Positions 32,973 to 42,053 of a stretch of DNA of 64,000 bases are shown piece by piece. The stretch comes from RGIG3159 sp034927685 (GTDB lineage: Bacteria; Bacillota; Clostridia; Oscillospirales; Oscillospiraceae): positions 38,205 through 102,204 of the forward strand of contig JAYFPO010000008.1 of NCBI GenBank assembly GCA_034927685.1, given 5' to 3'. Positions within the stretch are counted from its first letter, which is position 1, and the number at the start of each line of letters is the position of its first letter. The position numbers and the translations under genes are program-made. Under the pieces are notes generated by a model that searched no databases, had not been told where the DNA came from, and saw only the letters and a program-made list of their open reading frames with translations.

Positions 32973-33218
32973 TCAAAACTCCCTGAGCACCAATTCGGTT
33001 TCCCCGGGGTTGAGACCGAGCTCCACCCGCAGAATCCGGGGATGATGCCGATATTCGGAGCGGATCATTTCCCGCAGGGCGGTACCGCCGTGATAGCCAT
33101 GGATCAGGCGGAGGCGGTACGTTCCTTTCTTTGCGCGGCGCAGTTGGCTGTCTATGGCGATTTTTGCCTGATAGACCGTCATACCGTGAAGATCCAGTTC
33201 AAGAATTCCGTCCTGCAT
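32973..33218 (-). CDS. Small Smr-domain protein
   Basis: The 81-residue protein is little more than one Smr domain: LDLHGMTVYQAKIAIDS at the start and LRLIHGYHGGTALREMI in the middle. Smr domains, as at the end of MutS2, bind or nick nucleic acids or act on stalled ribosomes. GGAGG six bases before the ATG at 33218 supports this start; the longer frame begins inside the preceding gene. It overlaps the end of the YaiI-type gene by 20 bases. Confidence 0.85.
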   Translation of the reverse strand: MQDGILELDLHGMTVYQAKIAIDSQLRRAKKGTYRLRLIHGYHGGTALREMIRSEYRHHPRILRVELGLNPGETELVLREF

Positions 33219-33651
33219 AGGCTTCCTCCAACATGCGCCGCAGCGCGGCCTCAAACGCCCGGTCCTGCATGGCGGTCCGTTTGGACGGGCCCTTCAGGCG
33301 ACCGCCGGACCGCCTGACCCGGCCGGAAAACGCGCGGACCTCCAAAAGCCCGCCGATGTTGTCGTCTGCGTAGCGCAGGCCGTTTTGGCTGATCGCGGCG
33401 GCGCCGCGTGACAGGCACATGGCCGCGAGGCCGTAGTCCTGCGTGATGGCAAGGTCGCCGGGGGCGATGCGGTTTGCCAGCTTGTAGTCCACACTGTCTG
33501 CGCCCTGGTCGCAGACGACGGTCTCTGCGCCGCGCAGATCGTAGACGTGGCTGGTATCGCAGAAGATCGTGCAGGCCGCGCCGAACTCGCGCGCAACCCG
33601 GATGGTCAGCGCCACCACCGGGCAGCCGTCGCCGTCAATTAAAATGTGCAT
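33199..33651 (-). CDS. YaiI/YqxD family (DUF188) protein
   Basis: The 150-residue protein starts with MHILIDGDGCPVV, the typical DUF188 opening, followed by VYDLRGAETVVCDQGADSVDYKLAN and a DLAITQDYGLA block, a PIN-like acidic pattern. The family is thought to be nuclease-like, but its role is not established. AGGAGG upstream of the ATG at 33651 fixes the start, while the longer frame runs into the divergent promoter. It is the first gene of a minus-strand unit with the Smr and glycosylase genes. Confidence 0.88.
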   Translation of the reverse strand: MHILIDGDGCPVVALTIRVAREFGAACTIFCDTSHVYDLRGAETVVCDQGADSVDYKLANRIAPGDLAITQDYGLAAMCLSRGAAAISQNGLRYADDNIGGLLEVRAFSGRVRRSGGRLKGPSKRTAMQDRAFEAALRRMLEEAYAGRNS

Positions 33652-33677
33652 CCCACCGCCTCCTTTTCGCGTACCCA

Positions 33678-33743
33678 GTATAGCGCTTTTTCCCGCCGCG
33701 CGCAAGGGCGAGGCTGTACGAACGGCCGTTTTTGTGCTATACT
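33678..33743. promoter_or_regulatory. Divergent promoter pair for the YaiI-type gene and tex
   Basis: Minus strand: TTGCGC (33700-33705) and TATACT (33678-33683), spacer 16 bp. Plus strand: TGTACG (33715-33720) and TATACT (33738-33743), spacer 17 bp. Both -10 elements share GCTATACTGGG in opposite orientation. Confidence 0.65.
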
Positions 33744-33773
33744 GGGGCACATAACAGCACAAGGAGAAGCAAA

Positions 33774-35930
33774 ATGGATGCAATGATTACGCTTCTGGCC
33801 AAAGAGCTCGGCCAGAAGGAGGAATATGTCGGAAATGTGGTCGCCATGCTGGACGAAGGGAACACGATTCCCTTCATCGCGCGCTACCGCAAGGAGCGGC
33901 ACGGGGCCATGGACGATACGACGTTGCGGACGCTGGAGGAGCGGCTGCGGTACCTCCGCAATCTGGAGGCGCGGCGGCAGGAGGTCAAGACCTCGATCGA
34001 GAATCAGGGCAAGCTGACGGAGGAATTGGCGGCGGCCGTAGACGGCGCGGCTACGCTCTCCGAGGTGGAGGACCTGTACCGCCCCTACAAGCAGAAGCGC
34101 CGCACCCGGGCCACCATGGCGTGGGAAAAGGGACTGGAACCGCTGGCAGAGGCAATTTTTGCCCAGTCCATGGATTTGCCGCCGCTGGAGACGCTGGCGG
34201 CCGCCTATGTGGATGCAGAAATGGGCGTTGCCACGGCGCAGGAGGCGCTGCAGGGCGCGTCCGACATCATCGCGGAGCGGATTTCCGACGACGCGGAGAT
34301 TCGCAAGACCCTTCGCGCCGTCATGCAGGCGCGGACCGTGGCGGGCGCGTCGGCAGCAAAACCGGACGAGGAGTCGGTCTACCGCACCTATTATGACTTC
34401 CATCAGCCGGTCTCCCGGCTGCAAAGCCACCAGATTCTGGCCATGAACCGCGGCGAACGGGAGGGCTTTTTGAAAATCAGCCTGGATACCGACCGGGAGG
34501 AGATGCTCCGGCCCATCCGCCGGGCAGCGGTGCAGCCCGGCAGCTCAGCCATGGCGTTCGTCAAGGCGGCCGTGGAGGACGGCTATGACCGGCTTCTTGC
34601 GCCCTCCATGGAGCGGGAGCTGCGGACCGCACTGACGGACCGGGCCAATGAGAGCGCCATCCACAACTTCGCCCTGAACCTGAAGCCGCTTTTGATGCAG
34701 CCGCCCGTAAAGAGCAAGGTCACCATGGGGTTGGACCCGGGCTATCAGCACGGCTGCAAGGTCGCCGTGGTGGACGGCACCGGCAAGGTGCTGGACACCA
34801 CCGTGGTCTATCCCACCTTTGGCGAGCGGCGCCGGGAGGAAGCCATCGGCACGCTGCAGCGGCTGGTGGAGCGATACGGCGTGGAAAACCTGGCCATCGG
34901 CAACGGCACGGCCTCCCGGGAGACCGAGGCAATGGCGGTCGAGCTGATCCGGAGGACAAGCGGCGTCAGCTATATGATGGTCAACGAGGCGGGAGCCTCG
35001 GTGTATTCCGCTTCCAAGCTGGCATCGGAGGAGTTTCCGCAATTTGACGTCAACCTCCGCAGCGCCGTATCCATTGCGCGGCGGCTGCAGGACCCGCTGG
35101 CGGAGCTGGTCAAAATCGATCCCAAGGCCATCGGCGTGGGACAGTACCAGCACGACATACCGGAAAAGGAGCTGGACGAGGCGCTGGGGGCCGTGGTGGA
35201 GGACTGCGTCAATGCCGTGGGCGTGGACGTCAACACCGCCTCGCCGTCCCTGCTGCGGCAGGTTTCCGGTCTGACGGCGGCGACGGCAAAAAACATCGTG
35301 GTCTACCGCGAGGAAAACGGCCCCTTTGCCGCGAGAAAGCAGGTGCTCAAAGTGCCGAAGCTGGGGCCGAAGGCCTATGAGCAGTGCGCGGGCTTCCTGC
35401 GGGTACCGGAGAGCAAACAGATTCTGGATAACACCGGCGTTCACCCGGAGAGCTACGAGGCGGCGGAAAAGCTGCTGTCTCTCTGCGGCTACCGTCCGGA
35501 GGACGTCCGGGCGGGCAACATCACGCTGCTGCCGCAGAAATTCAAGCTGGTGGAGAGCAAAGCCGCGGCGGCCTGCGGCGCCGGACTGCCGACGCTGCGG
35601 GACGTGGTGAAGGAGCTGATGAAGCCCGGACGCGATCCCCGGGAGGAGCTGCCTGCGCCGATTCTCCGCACCGACGTGCTGGAGCTCAAAGATCTGAAGC
35701 CCGGCATGGTGCTGACCGGCACGGTACGCAACGTGATTGACTTCGGCGTGTTTGTGGACATCGGCGTGCACCAGGACGGCCTCGTCCACATTTCTCAGGT
35801 CTGCAACAAGTTTATCAAGCACCCCTCCGAGGCGGTCTCCGTCGGCGATGTGGTCAAGGTCGCCGTGCTGGAGGTGGACGAGAAACGCAAGCGTATCTCC
35901 CTGACCATGAAGGGTGTACAGGAAGGCTAA
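33774..35930 (+). CDS. tex: Tex family RNA-binding transcription accessory protein
   Basis: The 718-residue protein shows the Tex order: N-terminal helical part (VAMLDEGNTIPFIARYRKERHG), YqgF-like RNase H fold (GLDPGYQHGCKVAVVD near residue 320), helix-hairpin-helix repeats (VDVNTASPSLLRQVSGL near 480), and a C-terminal S1 RNA-binding domain (GMVLTGTVRNVIDFGVFVDIG near 640). Tex binds RNA and RNA polymerase and affects transcription and stress tolerance. AAGGAG lies seven bases before the ATG. It is a single gene followed by a terminator. Confidence 0.96.
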   Translation: MDAMITLLAKELGQKEEYVGNVVAMLDEGNTIPFIARYRKERHGAMDDTTLRTLEERLRYLRNLEARRQEVKTSIENQGKLTEELAAAVDGAATLSEVEDLYRPYKQKRRTRATMAWEKGLEPLAEAIFAQSMDLPPLETLAAAYVDAEMGVATAQEALQGASDIIAERISDDAEIRKTLRAVMQARTVAGASAAKPDEESVYRTYYDFHQPVSRLQSHQILAMNRGEREGFLKISLDTDREEMLRPIRRAAVQPGSSAMAFVKAAVEDGYDRLLAPSMERELRTALTDRANESAIHNFALNLKPLLMQPPVKSKVTMGLDPGYQHGCKVAVVDGTGKVLDTTVVYPTFGERRREEAIGTLQRLVERYGVENLAIGNGTASRETEAMAVELIRRTSGVSYMMVNEAGASVYSASKLASEEFPQFDVNLRSAVSIARRLQDPLAELVKIDPKAIGVGQYQHDIPEKELDEALGAVVEDCVNAVGVDVNTASPSLLRQVSGLTAATAKNIVVYREENGPFAARKQVLKVPKLGPKAYEQCAGFLRVPESKQILDNTGVHPESYEAAEKLLSLCGYRPEDVRAGNITLLPQKFKLVESKAAAACGAGLPTLRDVVKELMKPGRDPREELPAPILRTDVLELKDLKPGMVLTGTVRNVIDFGVFVDIGVHQDGLVHISQVCNKFIKHPSEAVSVGDVVKVAVLEVDEKRKRISLTMKGVQEG

Positions 35931-35932
35931 AT

Positions 35933-35970
35933 AATGGTCCGCCGCAAAATCTGCGGCGGACCATTTATCG
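35933..35970 (+). terminator. Terminator after tex
   Basis: Perfect 14-bp stem, AATGGTCCGCCGCA (35933-35946) and its complement (35952-35965), with a 5-base loop. The following sequence is only moderately T-rich. Confidence 0.75.
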
Positions 35971-36074
35971 TATCGTCTTAGTAGTCTGCAACATCAAAAT
36001 TTCGATCTGGCGGCGAGAATTCTCTGCGCAAGACAAGGCGAAGAATGGAAGCATACTGGATGGATTCCGAACGG

Positions 36075-36209
36075 CTAGGAGAGCAACAGCTTGTCGTCAG
36101 CCTCGTCGCTTCCACTTGCCTGCGAGAACATCGCAAGCAGGTCGGAGACGGTGAGCTTCTTTTTTTCTTCGTCGGACACGTCGACCGCAATGCGGCCACG
36201 TACATCATG
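36075..36209 (-). pseudogene. 3' remnant of an ABC transporter ATP-binding protein gene
   Basis: A 44-codon minus-strand stretch reads GRIAVDVSDEEKKKLTV followed by SDLLAMFSQASG and ends in LLLS and a stop. This matches the C-terminal tail of ABC ATPases that pair with PF04392-type substrate-binding proteins (often called tryptophan/tyrosine ABC systems). A TAG stop immediately precedes it in frame, and no Walker motifs are near. The rest of the 35966-36321 interval shows no gene. It suggests deletion of an ABC operon between tex and the sensor genes. Confidence 0.7.
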
Positions 36210-36321
36210 CTATAGTTTGAAAATGTCAATATAACCGTCAAAAAAAGCAGGAGAGAGGATTGCCGCAATGCGAATGACGCAGAGACCCCTCTTCCGCATT
36301 TTTCACGCGGCAGGCGCGCGG

Positions 36322-37734
36322 TTACGAAAGGGGTGTGGGGATACGGACCGTCAGGGTGAAGCGGGGGGATTTGGAGATTTCCAGCGTACCGCCCAGCGGG
36401 AACAAAAGGCGGCGCATCAGCATCAGACCACCGCCAGGCGTCAGCGTGCCGGAGGGCGGCACCCCATTGTTTTCAATGGTGCAGAGGAAGCTATGATCAG
36501 CAGCCTCCATGGTAATCGAAATGGACGTGGCAGCGCCGTGAATCATGGCATTGACCGCAGCCTCCCGGATGATGGAGACCAACGCGGTGTCCGCGCGCTC
36601 CAAACCGGGCAGAGAGCCGGATTGCCGCACCTCCACGCCAAGCAGACGCAGCGCGTCAACAGTCAGGGCGATGCCCTCCTCCGGGTGAAGGACCGGAACG
36701 CGCTGCAGCTCTTGCAGGAGTCCGGCGGTCAGCTCTGCGAGCTTTTTATAATCAAAGGTGTCCGCCGGCAACGCATAATGGTCGGCGAAAAAGCGATATA
36801 AGACGGCCATTTTCTCTGTAATGGTGTCGAAGGCGATCCGGCCGTTTCGGACCCGGGCTTCTTCTTCCCGCAGCTTTTCGATGGTGGATTCGATCTGCCG
36901 GAGCTGCAGTGCGCTATTGTCCAATTCTGTCCGCACCACGGTGATCTGGCGCTGGATTTCGTCGGATTCGGTGACGTTCAGCGCGACAATCTGGAGGTAG
37001 CGTTGCTCACCGGCCTGAATCGTCTCCCGGTGGAAGGTCCAGGTATTCCCGGCAGTGAAACGGAACAGATAGTTGCCGTCCGACTCCACCTTGGTGATGC
37101 GGTCCGTAGAGACCGTGTCCGCCAACGCGGCCCAAAGCGCCGCCGCGTCGGTGGGGTCCCGATGGCCGATGGCGGCGCAGAGCGCCCGCATCGCCTGATT
37201 GCAAAGCAGCACGGTGCCGTTCTCCTCCGCGAAGAGCAGTCCGTCCTCAATGGTGTCCACAGCTTCCTGAACAGAGCGCAGCGTGAGACGCTGGCCGCGG
37301 ATGCTGCGGAAGAACCGAAAGAGGCCGGCAGCCAGGTAAGCGGCGAGCAGCGCAAGCAGCACATAGGGGAAGGCGTCGTCGAAGGCGCTTTCAAAGAACG
37401 GCAGGGAAAGCAGTGCGCAGAGGCCGGGCAGCAGCGGGATCCATTCATGCTCTTGAAAGGCCAGAAACATGCTGACAAAGGTGACAAGCACGGTGGACCA
37501 GCGCAGAATCAGCGAGGTGATCGGGTCGAAGGTCAGCCCGGCGGTGGCCAATGCCAAAATCAGCCCCCAGATGATGAAAAAACAGAGGGAAAGGAGATCG
37601 GAAATCAGCAGCAGCGCATGGTACGGTGCTGCGCAGCGCACGGACATGCAGAACAGATACGCATAGACGGACAGGGACAGCACTGCGATGCCGAGACAGA
37701 CGGCGGCCAGCGCCGGGGAAATCTGATTAAGCAT
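36322..37734 (-). CDS. Membrane sensor histidine kinase-like protein with PAS and ATPase domains
   Basis: The 470-residue protein has four to five N-terminal membrane helices (residues about 1-145), a PAS-like segment (AVDTIEDGLLFAEENGTVLLCNQAM), a coiled coil (about 255-300), and a HATPase domain with an N-box (IIREAAVNAMIHG) and a G-box (GGGLMLMRRLL). I see no clear phospho-acceptor His motif of the common kinase families, and no response regulator is adjacent. It overlaps the end of the upstream membrane gene by 8 bases, so the pair is translated together. Confidence 0.72.
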   Translation of the reverse strand: MLNQISPALAAVCLGIAVLSLSVYAYLFCMSVRCAAPYHALLLISDLLSLCFFIIWGLILALATAGLTFDPITSLILRWSTVLVTFVSMFLAFQEHEWIPLLPGLCALLSLPFFESAFDDAFPYVLLALLAAYLAAGLFRFFRSIRGQRLTLRSVQEAVDTIEDGLLFAEENGTVLLCNQAMRALCAAIGHRDPTDAAALWAALADTVSTDRITKVESDGNYLFRFTAGNTWTFHRETIQAGEQRYLQIVALNVTESDEIQRQITVVRTELDNSALQLRQIESTIEKLREEEARVRNGRIAFDTITEKMAVLYRFFADHYALPADTFDYKKLAELTAGLLQELQRVPVLHPEEGIALTVDALRLLGVEVRQSGSLPGLERADTALVSIIREAAVNAMIHGAATSISITMEAADHSFLCTIENNGVPPSGTLTPGGGLMLMRRLLFPLGGTLEISKSPRFTLTVRIPTPLS

Positions 37735-39415
37735 GGCGGGCGCCTCCTCTCAGAAACTCCACGCAGACGGAAACTGAACCGTCGTCCTCCGTGATTCGAA
37801 TGGTGCCGCCGGCAGCGGTGGCCAGATCGGAGATCCGATTTGGCACTGCGGGGAAACGCGCCGTTTCCGCGCTCCGCGCGGAAACCACAAGCCGGAGTCC
37901 GCTCTGCTCGTTGCGCAGGCGGAGCTCCACTGCGGGGAGATTCTGCGCCAGCGCGTTCTCCAGAAGCAGCTCCTGCAGGTCAAACAGCGTTAAAATGACT
38001 TCCGCTGGGAAGGCGCCCTGCGCTACGCTATATACGCGGCAGCGGGGGCCCGCGGCGGTAACAGCCTGGGCAGAGGACTCCATGGCGGCAGTCAGCTCGG
38101 CAACCGGGAGAACGCCGGTCTCCCGGGCCTGCCGCAGCAGAAGACCAAGCTGCTGAATATAGGAGACCAGCACATTGGCCCGCGTGACGGTGGAGCGGCG
38201 GAAGCCGGGCTCCGGAGACGGCGCGGCAGCGCAGCGCAGCAGCAGGGAGGCGCGGAGCGTTTTCTCCTGAATTTTCCGTTCCTGCCGGGCAAAAAATTCA
38301 TTTTGCAGCGTTGCCTCCCGAAGCTGACGTTCCAGCTCGTTTTCTTGGGAAAGAAGTCCATTTACGCCAGTCAGCTCCTTTTTCGCCGCATCCAGCGCGG
38401 TTTCCAGCGCGTGCAGGTCTCGCAGGTCCTTCTGGCGCAGGGCATAACCGCCGCGGATGGCCGCGGCGATCAGCTGGGTGTCCGCGTTCAGCGAGATGCT
38501 GACGTGGTAGCGGTTGTTCTGTATGGCGGACTTGTGGGCGGAGGTGACAGGCAACGCAAGGTCAGAGCCAAGGAGAATGGTTCCGTCCAGATCCATGAGC
38601 TGCACCGGCAAAGTGGCATGCTGCAAAAGCGCGGGGAAGCTGCGGCCGTCCGGCAGCAGTGCGGTCTGTTCCGCGAGGGAACAGAAAGAAAAGAGCAGCA
38701 GCGGCGCGACATAGGGCAGCAGCATGGAAGGAAGCAGAGAGATGCCGGGAACCATGCAGACAAAGACGCCAAGCTCGATCACGAAGGAGAGGAGCGGCGG
38801 CAGCAGCCGCCTGGCGGAGCGCCGTACCGGATAGAGCAGGTACAGCTGCGCGGCGGCAGTTCCAAGGCAGAAGAATGCAAAGACGGCCGCCATGCCTGGT
38901 CCATAGATCGGTTCTCCACCGACGAAGGAGAACAGAATCGGATGGACGATGCCAATCAGAGACAAAATGGAGCCAAGCACGCCGACGCCGAGCAGCACCC
39001 AAAAGACCGGGTAAGGCTGTTGCCGGTCCGCGGGCCGGAGCGCGCAGGAAAAGCCGTGCAGCAGGAACGCGGGGAGCAGCAGCGGCGGCAGGGCGGAACA
39101 GGCGGTCAGAACGCGCGGCGCGATGGGATGCGCGGCCAGCAGGCCGCTGAGGAAATAGAGCAGGCTCCAGACTGCCAGCAGCAGCGCGGAGACGCCCACA
39201 CCGAGCCGAACGCCGGGGCGGATCATCCGCGCGTAGAGACCGCCGCCCCAGAGCAGACAGGCGGGCAGAGCCAGCAGCCCGGAGACGCAGAGCATCACAT
39301 AGGGCTGCAGACGAAACAGATCGGTGAGAAGCAGATAGAGAGAACTGAACAGCAGCAGGATCGCGGGAAAAGTGACAGTCAGAAGCTGTTCGGAACGGGA
39401 TCGTTTGTGCGTCAC
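37727..39415 (-). CDS. Large membrane protein with coiled coil and degenerate kinase-like C-terminus
   Basis: The protein of about 562 residues has seven or eight membrane helices in the first 270 residues, a coiled-coil region (about 340-400), and a C-terminal segment resembling a reduced HATPase domain: DLQELLLENALAQNLPAVELRL in place of an N-box and ISDLATAAGGTIRITEDDGSVSV at the end. ATP-binding glycines are largely missing. The GTG at 39415 is taken because AAAGGAG is ten bases upstream, and the longer frame begins inside the predicted -10 element. It is the first gene of a two-gene operon and may be a partner or pseudokinase for the next gene. Confidence 0.68.
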   Translation of the reverse strand: MTHKRSRSEQLLTVTFPAILLLFSSLYLLLTDLFRLQPYVMLCVSGLLALPACLLWGGGLYARMIRPGVRLGVGVSALLLAVWSLLYFLSGLLAAHPIAPRVLTACSALPPLLLPAFLLHGFSCALRPADRQQPYPVFWVLLGVGVLGSILSLIGIVHPILFSFVGGEPIYGPGMAAVFAFFCLGTAAAQLYLLYPVRRSARRLLPPLLSFVIELGVFVCMVPGISLLPSMLLPYVAPLLLFSFCSLAEQTALLPDGRSFPALLQHATLPVQLMDLDGTILLGSDLALPVTSAHKSAIQNNRYHVSISLNADTQLIAAAIRGGYALRQKDLRDLHALETALDAAKKELTGVNGLLSQENELERQLREATLQNEFFARQERKIQEKTLRASLLLRCAAAPSPEPGFRRSTVTRANVLVSYIQQLGLLLRQARETGVLPVAELTAAMESSAQAVTAAGPRCRVYSVAQGAFPAEVILTLFDLQELLLENALAQNLPAVELRLRNEQSGLRLVVSARSAETARFPAVPNRISDLATAAGGTIRITEDDGSVSVCVEFLRGGARHA

Positions 39416-39464
39416 GGCAGGCACACTCCTTTGGTGCAACAGTCGGATAAACTTCAACTCTATT

Positions 39465-39494
39465 ATCATACCACAAAAACAACGTTTTTGGCAA
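39465..39494 (-). promoter_or_regulatory. Promoter of the membrane kinase-like pair
   Basis: On the minus strand TTGCCA (39489-39494) and TATGAT (39465-39470) have an 18-bp spacer. The predicted start of transcription near 39458 excludes any translation start at 39469. Confidence 0.6.
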
Positions 39495-39604
39495 TATGTT
39501 CCGACAAATCAATGGAGTATGCGAAAAAACGTTTTTTCCATGCATTTGCGGGATACAATCCGGCACACCGGAAAAGGAAAAACGCCGCGAAAGTCAAATG
39601 GCAA

Positions 39605-39633
39605 TTGCTTCCGGCGCAGAAAAGAGCTATAAT
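39605..39633 (+). promoter_or_regulatory. pncB promoter
   Basis: TTGCTT (39605-39610) and a perfect TATAAT (39628-39633) with a 17-bp spacer, 30 bp before the start codon. A CAGTTAACTG palindrome lies just after the -10. Confidence 0.7.
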
Positions 39634-39663
39634 ATCAGTTAACTGAGAATTTGAGGTGTTTTC

Positions 39664-41112
39664 ATGGAAATCGAATCGAAACTGAACATGACGATGCTCT
39701 GCGACTTCTACGAGCTGACCATGGGAAACGGCTATCTGAAATGCGGCATGAAGGATCGGATCACATATTTTGACGTGTTTTTCCGCCGTGTGCCGGACAA
39801 GGGCGGCTTCGCCATCGCTGCCGGGCTGGAGCAGATCATCGACTATATCAACTGCCTGCATTTTTCCCCGGAGGACATCGCCTATCTGCGCGACAGGGGT
39901 ATGTTCTGCGAGGAATTTCTGGAGTATCTGGCGGATTTCCGCTTCACGGGCGACGTCTATGCGGTGCCGGAGGGAACGCCGATCTTCCCCAAGGAGCCGT
40001 TGCTGACGGTCCGCGCCCCGGCGATTCAGGCGCAGCTCGTGGAAACCTACATCCTGCTGGTGCTGAACCACCAGAGCCTGATTGCCACCAAGGCAAATCG
40101 GATTGTCCGGGCTGCTGAGGGCAGGACGGTGCTGGAGTTTGGCTCCCGCCGGGCGCAGGGCGCGGAAGGTGCGATTCTTGGCGCGCGCGCCGCTTATATC
40201 GGCGGCTGCCATGGCACCGCCTGCACCATATCGGATCAGCTCTACGGCGTTCGCGCGGGCGGCACCATGGCCCACTCCTGGGTGCAGATGTTTGACAGCC
40301 AGTACGAGGCGTTCAAAGCCTACTGCGAGATCTACCCGGACAACGCCACGCTGCTGGTGGACACCTACAACACGCTGAAAAGCGGCGTGCCGGACGCCAT
40401 TCGTGCGTTCAACGAGGTGCTGCGCCCCCAGGGTATCAAAACCTGCGGTATTCGGCTGGACTCCGGCGATATGGCCTACCTGACGAGAAGGGCACGGAAG
40501 ATGCTGGATGACGCGGGCTGGGAGGGGTGCAAGATCTCCGTCTCCAACGCGCTGGACGAGTATCTCATTCAGGATTTGCTGCGGCAGGGCGCGCAGATCG
40601 ATATGTTCGGCGTTGGCGAGCGGCTGATTACGGCCCGGTCGGAACCGGTGTTCGGCGGCGTATACAAGCTGGCAGCCGTGGAGGACGAGGCGGGCAATAT
40701 CATCCCGAAAATAAAAATCTCCGAGAATGTGGAGAAGATTACCAATCCCCATTTCAAGCGCGTCTATCGTCTCTACGGCCGGGAGAGCGGCAAGGCGGAG
40801 GCGGACTACCTGTGTGTGTGGGATGAGAACGTGGACGACGCAAAGGATCTGCGCCTCTTCGACCCAAACTCCACCTGGAAAGAGAAGAACCTGACGAATT
40901 TTGTGGCGCGGGAGCTGCAGGTGCCGGTTTTCAAGGACGGCATGCAGGTTTACCGGTCTCCTTCTCTGGAGGAAATTCGCCGGTATTGTCTCGAGCAGGT
41001 GGACACGCTGTGGGACGAGGTCAAGCGGTTTGACAATCCCCATAACTACTATGTGGACCTGTCGCAGAAGCTGTGGGACATCCGGTTCCGTCTGCTGAAG
41101 GAAAAACGGTAA
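39664..41112 (+). CDS. pncB: Nicotinate phosphoribosyltransferase
   Basis: The 482-residue protein starts with MTMLCDFYELTMGNGYL and has FEFGSRRAQG-type (VLEFGSRRAQGAEGAI), GTACTISDQLYGV and GIRLDSGDMAYL motifs, the standard landmarks of this enzyme. It joins nicotinate to PRPP, with ATP hydrolysis, to make nicotinate mononucleotide in NAD salvage in the cytoplasm. The C-terminal part with a possible zinc ligand cluster typical of long Firmicute forms is shortened but present. GAGG precedes the ATG. It is a single-gene unit with its own promoter and terminator. Confidence 0.96.
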   Translation: MEIESKLNMTMLCDFYELTMGNGYLKCGMKDRITYFDVFFRRVPDKGGFAIAAGLEQIIDYINCLHFSPEDIAYLRDRGMFCEEFLEYLADFRFTGDVYAVPEGTPIFPKEPLLTVRAPAIQAQLVETYILLVLNHQSLIATKANRIVRAAEGRTVLEFGSRRAQGAEGAILGARAAYIGGCHGTACTISDQLYGVRAGGTMAHSWVQMFDSQYEAFKAYCEIYPDNATLLVDTYNTLKSGVPDAIRAFNEVLRPQGIKTCGIRLDSGDMAYLTRRARKMLDDAGWEGCKISVSNALDEYLIQDLLRQGAQIDMFGVGERLITARSEPVFGGVYKLAAVEDEAGNIIPKIKISENVEKITNPHFKRVYRLYGRESGKAEADYLCVWDENVDDAKDLRLFDPNSTWKEKNLTNFVARELQVPVFKDGMQVYRSPSLEEIRRYCLEQVDTLWDEVKRFDNPHNYYVDLSQKLWDIRFRLLKEKR

Positions 41113-41155
41113 AAATCCGGTCTGCTGCAAGGTAATTGCAGCAGACCGGATTTTT
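41111..41155 (+). terminator. pncB terminator
   Basis: Perfect 20-bp stem (41111-41130 and 41136-41155) with a 5-base loop, ending in TTTTT and overlapping the pncB stop codon. Confidence 0.94.
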
Positions 41156-41213
41156 ATGCTGCTTTTCCGGAAGGCATTCCGCAAAGTCCTCGATCCCATG
41201 TGCGATGGGACGG

Positions 41214-42053
41214 TCATTGCCGCATTTTTCGAAAGCAGAATGTGACGGCGAAATAGAGCGCCAGGTAGAGGGAGATGGTGGCGCCGGTGGAGCAGCCAAT
41301 CTCGTAGGAGGTGAACAGCCCCAGTAGACTGCACAGAAGCGCGCCCAGCACAGAAAACAGCAGGTATTGCTGCATATTCTTGGCAATGTTCCGGGAGGCC
41401 GCCGCCGGCAGCACCAGCAGGGAGTTGATGACAAGCAGCCCCACCCAGCTCATGGAGAGCGTCACCACCACGGCGATGACCGTCGTGAAAAGCATTTCGC
41501 TGGCCCTTGTGGAAATCCCGCGCGACGAGGCGAGCTGTGGGTGGATCGCGGTCAGGAGAATCCGGTTGGAGCAGAAAAGCCACAGCACCAGAACACCGAG
41601 CAGCACCAGCGCCAAAAGGCCGATCTCTCCCGGGGCCACAGAGAGAATGTCGCCGATCAGGTACTGGTTGAACTTGGTAAAGCTGCTGCCGCCCAGCGTG
41701 GCGATGAAGATGCCCAGCGCCACGGCGGTAGAGGAAAAAACGCCGATGACCGTGTCAGCCGACTGTTGCGTTTTTGCCCGGACGTAGGTAAAGAGCAGGG
41801 CAAAGGCAACCGAGAGCAGCACGGCGGCAAACATCGGAAACGCCATGCCGCAGAGGACCCCGATGGCAATGCCGGTGAAGGCGGAGTGGCCCAACGCGTC
41901 GGAGAAAAAGCTCATGCGGCCCGTCACGATGCTGGTGGAGAGAATGCCGAAGAGCGGCGCCAGGATGCAGACTGCCAGCAGGGCGTTTTTCATAAAGTTC
42001 AGGGTCACCCAGTCGAAGGGAAGCCAGTTCAGCAGAGAGTACCAAAAGCTCAT
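41214..42053 (-). CDS. znuB: Zinc/manganese-type ABC transporter permease (ZnuB family)
   Basis: The 279-residue protein has about eight membrane helices and the ABC-3 family pattern (GRMSFFSDALGHSAFTGIAIG near residues 47-66, SMSWVGLLVINSLLVLPAAASRNIA in the second half). It makes the membrane channel of a metal importer with the ATPase and binding protein encoded upstream. Its start overlaps the ATPase gene by 4 bases. Zinc is the best guess from the binding protein; manganese cannot be excluded. Confidence 0.9.
   Translation of the reverse strand: MSFWYSLLNWLPFDWVTLNFMKNALLAVCILAPLFGILSTSIVTGRMSFFSDALGHSAFTGIAIGVLCGMAFPMFAAVLLSVAFALLFTYVRAKTQQSADTVIGVFSSTAVALGIFIATLGGSSFTKFNQYLIGDILSVAPGEIGLLALVLLGVLVLWLFCSNRILLTAIHPQLASSRGISTRASEMLFTTVIAVVVTLSMSWVGLLVINSLLVLPAAASRNIAKNMQQYLLFSVLGALLCSLLGLFTSYEIGCSTGATISLYLALYFAVTFCFRKMRQ

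Noticed and set aside
35978..36268. 96-residue minus-strand reading frame starting MRQSSLLLFLTV
   Set aside because: It is in the wrong frame relative to the recognisable ABC ATPase tail in the same bases, and its sequence is Arg/Ser-rich shadow.
39466..41583. 705-residue minus-strand reading frame across pncB
   Set aside because: Its length comes from GC-rich antisense of pncB and part of znuB; there is no domain or ribosome site.
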